Source: SURF-32 sp964648365 (GTDB taxonomy: Bacteria; Planctomycetota; Phycisphaerae; UBA1845). From it: a DNA stretch of 5,307 nucleotides. Position 1 is the stretch's first letter, and every line of letters begins with the position of its first letter. The position numbers and the translations under genes are program-made. This document shows, one piece after another, positions 5,056-5,307 of this stretch. The DNA is taken from positions 1-5,307 of the forward strand of contig CAZYLK010000277.1 in the NCBI GenBank assembly GCA_964648365.1, written 5' to 3'. The notes under the pieces are model-generated. The model did no database searches. It had not been told where the DNA came from and saw only the letters and a list, made by a program, of their open reading frames with translations.

Positions 5056-5307
5056 CACAAAATCCTCCCAGGAACAGAAACTTGAAACGTCGGAGCCCCG
5101 CGCGACGTCGCGAAGGATTGCAGGCATGCACGCTCCGGGTCGTCCAAAGGCGAAATTGAAATCCCCATCTGTACCGGCGGGACACCCCGTCGGACGTACC
5201 ACGGTGGCGGCGGGTTGCACGACGCGAGTCTGCCCGCCCCCCCCCAACACAACATGCCACCTCGTCCAGCCGGCCGTTCGGTGCTTAGCCGCGAAAACAG
5301 CGACACC
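5056..5307 (-). other. Upstream region of the secreted-protein gene
   Basis: TGGGAGGA (5063-5070) lies seven bases before the ATG and is a near-ideal ribosome binding site. Further upstream are a 12-bp palindrome CGCGACGTCGCG (5101-5112) and a run of nine C on the plus strand (5237-5245). I found no convincing -35/-10 pair and no sigma-54 motif with correct spacing. The frame stays open upstream to 5250, but that extension is glycine- and arginine-rich and lacks a start signal, so it is not included in the gene. Confidence 0.5.

Noticed and set aside
3826..5085. 419-codon plus-strand open frame opposite the secreted-protein gene
   Set aside because: It is a shadow frame; it runs through the two terminator hairpins region side and the ribosome binding site of the real gene, and it has no family features.
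5101..5112. 12-bp palindrome CGCGACGTCGCG as an operator
   Set aside because: A perfect palindrome of this size is expected about once or twice by chance in a GC-rich window this long; it is only noted within the upstream region.
5205..5219. Possible plus-strand sigma-54 site TGGCGG-N4-TTGCA
   Set aside because: The spacing is one base too short and the -24 box is off consensus; sigma-54 promoters do not tolerate spacing changes.
1..5307. tRNA, rRNA, tmRNA, SRP RNA, RNase P, CRISPR array or insertion sequence
   Set aside because: I looked for their hallmark motifs, spaced direct repeats, terminal inverted repeats and transposase motifs, and found none.

Overview
The window looks like chromosomal DNA from a high-G+C bacterium, probably of the Planctomycetota. 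This is an inference, not a database result. It rests on a secreted cysteine-rich protein with the 'QADDFTVPDGETW' type of beta-sandwich typical of planctomycete exported proteins, a second secreted protein with repeated domains, long intergenic gaps, and an NtrC-type regulator with a TTG start. All three convincing genes lie on the minus strand, so the window reads right to left.

Layout from right to left. (1) 5055-3904 encodes a secreted 383-residue protein with a strong ribosome binding site; two GC-rich hairpins follow, the second a clear intrinsic terminator (3784-3821). (2) 3651-2254 encodes a complete sigma-54-dependent response regulator: receiver, AAA+ and Fis-type HTH domains. Its best start is a TTG preceded by AAGGGGAGT, and a plausible sigma-70 promoter lies upstream. 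(3) A 323-bp gap holds several short perfect inverted repeats. (4) 1930-701 encodes an exported 409-residue protein with a glutamine-amidotransferase-like N-terminal domain and two tandem 80-residue cysteine-containing repeats. (5) The leftmost 700 bp hold no convincing protein gene.

The most interesting part is that 700-bp gap. On the minus strand it carries an exact match to the sigma-54 promoter consensus (TGGCAC-N5-TTGCT, 485-500). About 140 nt downstream is a strong intrinsic terminator (stem of 11 bp with one bulge, then T6, 334-372). About 145 bp upstream of the predicted start is a dyad (ATATCACCCA...TGGGTGtATAT, 608-631) at the usual distance for an activator binding site. No credible ORF fits between promoter and terminator, and the RNA can fold into a 5' stem-loop whose loop shows GAAGGTC twice. 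The simplest reading is an undescribed sigma-54-dependent small RNA of about 141 nt, built on the same plan as the LuxO/Qrr systems of Vibrio, with the NtrC-type regulator of this window as a candidate activator. The main alternative is an attenuated leader of a gene beyond the left edge.

The three proteins are not an obvious pathway. Each seems to have its own transcription unit, although the regulator and the 409-residue gene have no clear terminator between them. No histidine kinase, sigma-54 gene, tRNA, rRNA, insertion sequence or CRISPR array is visible.
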